From Xanthobacteraceae bacterium (GTDB taxonomy: Bacteria; Pseudomonadota; Alphaproteobacteria; Rhizobiales; Xanthobacteraceae), in NCBI GenBank assembly GCA_030037185.1, contig JASHRR010000502.1, positions 1 through 11,791 of the forward strand: 11,791 nt of DNA, read 5' to 3'. Numbering within the stretch: the first letter of the stretch is position 1; every line of letters begins with the position of its first letter. The position numbers and the translations under genes were made by a program. Of the stretch, positions 8,871-11,791 are shown piece by piece. The notes under the pieces are model-generated. The model saw only the letters and a program-made list of their open reading frames with translations, did not search any database and was not told where the DNA came from.

Positions 8871-9055
8871 TGCCGCAATTGCCACGGGCAGCGCGGGCGA
8901 GGGCGCTTTCGGGCCAGATCTCGCCGGCACCGGTTGAGCGCTGCGCAGGTTGTGCGAGCGCGGCTTTCGCGCAGCGCCAGCTTAGCAACCAGGATGCCGC
9001 CGATCTCGGCGCCTATTTCGCCGCATTGCCGAAGTTCCAGAACCGTGCAAGTGGC
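8866..9055 (+). pseudogene. Degraded cytochrome c fragment
   Basis: A heme-binding CRNCHG is encoded at 8871-8888. GEGAFGPDLAGTG follows in the next frame (8896-8934), then LSAAQVVRAR back in the first frame (from 8934), then AFAQRQLSNQDAADL and GAYFAALPK in the third frame (about 8966-9030). Read in order these recreate a small class I cytochrome c domain (CxxCHG, GPDL.G, C-terminal DLAAYFAxLP helix) broken by at least three frameshifts. The signal peptide and N-terminus are absent: the bases just upstream encode the dioxygenase remnant on the other strand. No single open frame covers the domain. Confidence 0.6.
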
Positions 9056-9193
9056 AGGTCGAAATTCCCGCTGGTGCTCCCTCGGCTGCGCGCGCATATC
9101 CGCCGCGCCAAGCCGGCGTCCAAGACCGGCCCGAGTCACAGCGTGGTGAACATTCGCCCAGCGCCTCTATAAGCCGGGATACTGCGCTCACCG

Positions 9194-9224
9194 AACCCCT
9201 CGCCCCTCACGGGAAAGGGTTTTT
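9194..9224 (+). terminator. Intrinsic terminator-like hairpin
   Basis: AACCC (9194-9198) pairs with GGGTT (9217-9221), and CCC with GGG pair inside. TTTTT covers 9220-9224, so the last two stem bases are part of the T tract. The position suits the end of the former cytochrome transcript on the plus strand. Confidence 0.45.
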
Positions 9225-9270
9225 CAATTTGCCCCGGCTCTGCATAGGGCTCGCAGGCAGGGCGCAGCCC

Positions 9271-9351
9271 GAGCACATGAGGTGCTCCCCCGGGGGCAGC
9301 CGCCGGCTAAACCGATGAAGAATTCATCGGACCGACATCGAAGCCGGCTAA
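9271..9351. promoter_or_regulatory. Cluster of inverted and direct repeats upstream of the oxygenase gene
   Basis: Within 80 bases there are several repeats. GAGCAC (9271-9276) is the inverted partner of GTGCTC (9282-9287). The palindrome CCCCCGGGGG is at 9287-9296. The 19-base inverted repeat CCGATGAAGAATTCATCGG is at 9312-9330 (8-bp arms). A direct repeat GCCGGCTAA is at 9302-9310 and 9343-9351. They end about 40 bases before the oxygenase start. The 19-base repeat has the size of a dimeric repressor operator. All repeats are seen; regulator and function are inferred. Confidence 0.4.
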
Positions 9352-9393
9352 GCTGGGCGCCTTGCGCGCAACCAGATCGAATCGGGCCTATGA

Positions 9394-10194
9394 ATGATCG
9401 GGGAACTAATGGTCGGCACCGGCACTCTCGCGGCGGCGGGATTTGCCTACGCACGAGGGCAGCGTGCGCGGCTCTATCGTGATCTCGAAGGTCAAGTGGT
9501 GCGTATTGCCGACGCGCTGGCACCTGACCTAGGCGACCTCGCGCGCCGGGAACCCCCTCACTTCGTCGATCGTTTCGCAGTCCTGCCGGATTTGTTGCCG
9601 GCTCAGACCTTCGCCGCCCTTAAGACGGAAGCCGAGCGCCTGGTCGCGCCGGAGCGAAGCTTCGTGCCGGCGCACAAAAAGGGCGGTACAGTCGCCTACG
9701 AAAGCTTGATCGTATCGGCACCCGCAATCGTCTCCTTCTATCACCGCCCCGACTTTCAGGATTTCATCTCACGCCTCGTCGGAGAGCGCGTTCAGGCCAC
9801 GCCGATCAATGATCAAAGCTCGTTGTCGGTGCTGTTCTACAACAAGCCGGGCGACCATATCGGCTGGCACTATGACCACAACTTCTACCGCGGGCGGCAC
9901 TTCACGATCCTGGTCACCATCGCCAATGTAGGGCAGGCCGCCGGCGGCTTGAGCCACGCCGAATTGAAGGCGCGAATAGGAAGGCACGAAATCGCGGTGC
10001 GCACGCGGCCGAACACCACCGTGGTGTTCGAGGGAGCAGAGGTCCGCCACAAGGTGACGCCGGTCCATGCCGGCGAGAGGCGCCTGGTGCTGAGCATGAC
10101 TTATTGCACCGATCCGACATCCTGGTGGTGGCAGAGCGTGTCGCGTCGCTTCAAGGACACCGCCTATTTCGGCCTCCGGGCGCTTTGGACTTGA
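9394..10194 (+). CDS. 2OG-Fe(II) oxygenase
   Basis: A 266-aa non-heme iron dioxygenase that would couple 2-oxoglutarate decarboxylation to hydroxylation of an unknown substrate. The double-stranded beta-helix carries all key residues: H159 and D161 of the HxD motif (GWHYDHNFYRGRHFT), distal H219 (GAEVRHKVTPV) and R229/R230 for 2-oxoglutarate (RRLVLSMTY). The fold resembles the prolyl-4-hydroxylase/AlkB-like side of the superfamily more than TauD. The N-terminus has a short Ala/Gly-rich stretch but no clear signal peptide. ATG 9394 has only a distant GGG; ATG 9409 has GGGGA 4 bases upstream and is an alternative start giving 261 aa. No partner gene is adjacent: it is flanked by pseudogenes on both sides, yet its own frame is intact, which suggests continued selection. 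Confidence 0.85.
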   Translation: MIGELMVGTGTLAAAGFAYARGQRARLYRDLEGQVVRIADALAPDLGDLARREPPHFVDRFAVLPDLLPAQTFAALKTEAERLVAPERSFVPAHKKGGTVAYESLIVSAPAIVSFYHRPDFQDFISRLVGERVQATPINDQSSLSVLFYNKPGDHIGWHYDHNFYRGRHFTILVTIANVGQAAGGLSHAELKARIGRHEIAVRTRPNTTVVFEGAEVRHKVTPVHAGERRLVLSMTYCTDPTSWWWQSVSRRFKDTAYFGLRALWT

Positions 10195-10284
10195 CGCCGG
10201 CGACTTTCCTGGGAGCGCGGGCGTGCCCACAATCGGGCGACCACAAGGCCGCCCGGGCCACCCCTTCCGCTCCCTTCCCGGTTT

Positions 10285-11499
10285 GCGGGCAGCGGCGGGA
10301 TGGCCGGTCGGCGTCAAGGCCAGCGCCTGCCGCTCGAACAGCCTGCGATGCCGTCCCTGCCGCGCCAGCAAAATGCGCATGATCGCCGCCTCCACAACAC
10401 GGCCGCTATCGAACACGAGGATGCGATCGTGGTCGCATACCGTCGATAGCCTATGCGCAACCACGATCGCGGTTCGACCTACGAGTAGGCGCTCGATCGT
10501 GGCCAGCGCCTCCGATTCCGAATCGAGATCCGATGTTGCCTCGTCAAGCATTAGGATCGGCGCCGCTTTCCAGAACCTACTCAGAGCTAGGCAGCGTTGA
10601 TGTCTGGTTGCTGCTTCGTCGAGGGCAGTTTCACTCGCGGCACCGCCCCTGGGACAGAAACGCGCGAGCCAAGGCCACATGCTGGCGTTCGCCGCCGGAC
10701 AGCTTGACGCCGCGCGCACCCACCAAGGTCGCATAGCCGCCCGGCAGGCGGGCGATCGAAATCATGCGCATTGCCCAAGCGCGCCGCAGGCTCGATCGCC
10801 GCCGCCGGTGCGTCCGGACGCGCATAGGCGACATCTTGCGCCAGCGATCGGTGGAACAGCATCGGCTCCTGCGGTACGACCGCGGTCTGGGCCCGCAACG
10901 AAGCCTGGGTAACGGCCGGGATATCCTGCTCGTCGATCAGGAGGCCGCGCCGCCAGCACAACATGGAGCAGCGTGCCGGTCACAGAGGCCAGCGGATGCT
11001 GAGCAGCGCGGTTGTGCCCACGAGCGCCGCGACCGACGGCATCACCGCGATCATGCTCGTTCAAGAGGTCCATTGCCCACATGCCGCGCGTGATCCGGCG
11101 CACGATGGAACCGCCAAAGGTTATTGGGCATGCCATTCGGCGCAGAAGCGTTGGAGGCACCAGAAAGCTTCCTGCGCCACCTCCGCCATGATCCCAGCAT
11201 CAGCCGGATGATGCCGAGGACGGCGAGGTGCGCATTGCGATCATCGACCGGCCCCAGCGCCAGGATCGCCGCCAGAGCGGCGAGCGCCGTGCGTCGCTTC
11301 CCGGTCGCCATCAAGCAACCCGGTTGCGTCAACCAGGCGACCGGCGAAGACCGGCGACAAGATATCTACGGTGGTTGCGCCGATCATCGCGGCTACAATG
11401 CGCGCAATCAGCCACGGCTGGCGCTGCCAGTGAGTGGCGCCAGGTAAATCCCAGCACGTCGTAGAAACCTTTAAGGGTCCGATTGAAAGACACTGGTTC
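10285..11499 (-). pseudogene. Frameshifted ABC exporter (membrane domain fused to ATPase)
   Basis: Pieces of one half-transporter can be followed in order on the minus strand across all three frames. The N-terminus is FNRTLKGFYDVLGFTWRH (about 11480-11430), then HWQRQPWLIARIVAAMIGA and DILSPVFAGRLVDATGL. Next come LAVLGIIRLMLG, then IMAEVAQEAFW in a new frame, then TFGGSIVRRITRGMWAMDLL, then PSVAALVGTTALLSIRWPL. The ATPase part gives LLIDEQDI, the Q-loop region [18 protein letters not shown], signature LSGGERQ, Walker B ILMLDEATSDLD, and the H-loop in IVVAHRLSTV. The Walker A loop (GxxGxGKS/T) should precede LLIDEQDI and is absent; the membrane-domain text runs straight into that segment. About 60 extra bases separate ALARAFL from APILMLDE. 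At least five frameshifts plus one internal deletion make it non-functional. The former start probably lies at ATTGAACC near 11499, where ATG may have mutated to ATT. Confidence 0.85.
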
Positions 11500-11537
11500 A
11501 ATACGGCGCCCGCTGACACGGCGGGCGATCCCTTAAA
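11470..11537. other. Perfect three-way-junction fold
   Basis: Closing stem TTTAAGGG (11470-11477) with CCCTTAAA (11530-11537). Arm one is ATTGAA (11482-11487) with TTCAAT (11497-11502), 9-base loop. Arm two is CGCCCGC (11507-11513) with GCGGGCG (11521-11527), 7-base loop. All 21 pairs are Watson-Crick, so it can form on either strand. It overlaps the 5' end and leader of the ABC exporter pseudogene on the minus strand. No known riboswitch was recognised. Confidence 0.4.
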
Positions 11538-11599
11538 AAAATCAAACCCGAATGAACCAAATGGTCCGTCAGCTTGCTCGATGTGATTTGGGTCGAGGA

Positions 11600-11741
11600 G
11601 GTCCGCGGGTTGGACCCGCAGGGCGGCGGGGTCAGCATGCGGGACCGTCGGGTACAGCGAGCACGGCGCTAATGTGCATGCAAGCCTCCCGACTTCAGGG
11701 CTGAACTGCAAAGCCTCCTAACAGAGAGGCCTGCTTTTTTG
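11600..11741 (+). ncRNA. Candidate structured small RNA
   Basis: No convincing gene is seen at the right edge. The plus strand has stacked pairings instead: GCGGGT/ACCCGC (11605-11610/11614-11619); GTCGGG/CCCGAC (11647-11652/11688-11693) enclosing AGCG/CGCT (11656-11659/11667-11670); and a hairpin with T tract at 11713-11740. AAGCCTCC occurs twice, at 11682-11689 and 11711-11718; its CCUCC could pair with ribosome binding sites, as in known anti-Shine-Dalgarno small RNAs. No promoter could be identified, so this is a candidate only. A 50-codon plus-strand frame starting at 11552 covers part of the region but has no ribosome binding site. Confidence 0.28.
11713..11740 (+). terminator. Intrinsic terminator
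   Basis: GCCTC (11713-11717) pairs with GAGGC (11726-11730) around an 8-base loop. TTTTTT follows at 11735-11740. The 5-bp stem is short but GC-rich, and the T run is the longest in the neighbourhood. It would end a plus-strand transcript, with no protein gene seen just upstream. Confidence 0.5.
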
Positions 11742-11791
11742 TAACGACCATTCTAGCCGATTCGCAGCACTAACCGGGCCGTCTGCGTGCA

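Noticed and set aside
10234..10255. Inverted repeat CGGGCG/CGCCCG after the oxygenase gene as a terminator
   Set aside because: The 6-bp arms have a 10-base loop but no T tract follows on either strand.
9769..10734. A 321-codon minus-strand frame containing an ABC ATPase Walker B
   Set aside because: Only its first half is genuine (the end of the ABC pseudogene); the rest runs antisense through the intact 2OG oxygenase gene.
11552..11704. A 50-codon plus-strand frame at the right edge
   Set aside because: No ribosome binding site, no recognisable domain, and it coincides with strong RNA-like pairing.

Overview
The window looks like chromosomal DNA of a GC-rich alphaproteobacterium, probably in the Hyphomicrobiales (Bradyrhizobium/Rhodopseudomonas-like). 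This rests on strong G/C bias at third codon positions, a Tat-exported COG3964 amidohydrolase, small secreted Gly/aromatic-rich proteins, and an ABC exporter remnant of a type common in that group. The lineage is an inference; nothing in the window fixes a species.

Layout, left to right. (1) 104-1291 (+): periplasmic COG3964-type metallohydrolase with a twin-arginine signal and a complete metal-ligand set. (2) 1867-2226 (+): small secreted Tyr/Gly/Cys-rich protein of unknown role. (3) 2566-3972 (+): asparaginyl-tRNA synthetase, preceded by a stem-loop that ends directly at its start codon. (4) 6327-4127 (-): a tight three-gene cluster of NUDIX hydrolase, DOMON-like protein and DUF1343/NamZ-like protein. 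The first two genes overlap by 16 bases and the third starts 12 bases after the second. (5) 7061-6522 (-): membrane-anchored monoheme cytochrome c. (6) 8016-7765 (-): 83-aa secreted Gly-rich protein with a strong intrinsic terminator. (7) 8170-9055: a gene graveyard. A degraded TauD/TfdA-family dioxygenase on the minus strand abuts a degraded cytochrome c on the plus strand, and both lack their starts. (8) 9394-10194 (+): intact 2OG-Fe(II) oxygenase, preceded by a cluster of inverted repeats. (9) 10285-11499 (-): multiply frameshifted ABC exporter pseudogene (fused membrane and ATPase domains) that has lost its Walker A region. (10) 11470-11740: dense RNA-like secondary structure ending in an intrinsic terminator, possibly a small RNA.

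The intact genes are mostly independent housekeeping or accessory functions: translation, periplasmic hydrolysis, cell-wall sugar turnover, electron transfer and an oxygenase. Only the NUDIX/DOMON-like/NamZ trio looks like an operon. The right third is undergoing decay, with at least three pseudogenes in about 3.4 kb. I see no CRISPR array, tRNA, rRNA, intact transposase or recognisable defence system. The items most worth a second look are the structured region at the right end, the back-to-back pseudogenes, and the signal-less NamZ homologue co-encoded with a NUDIX enzyme.
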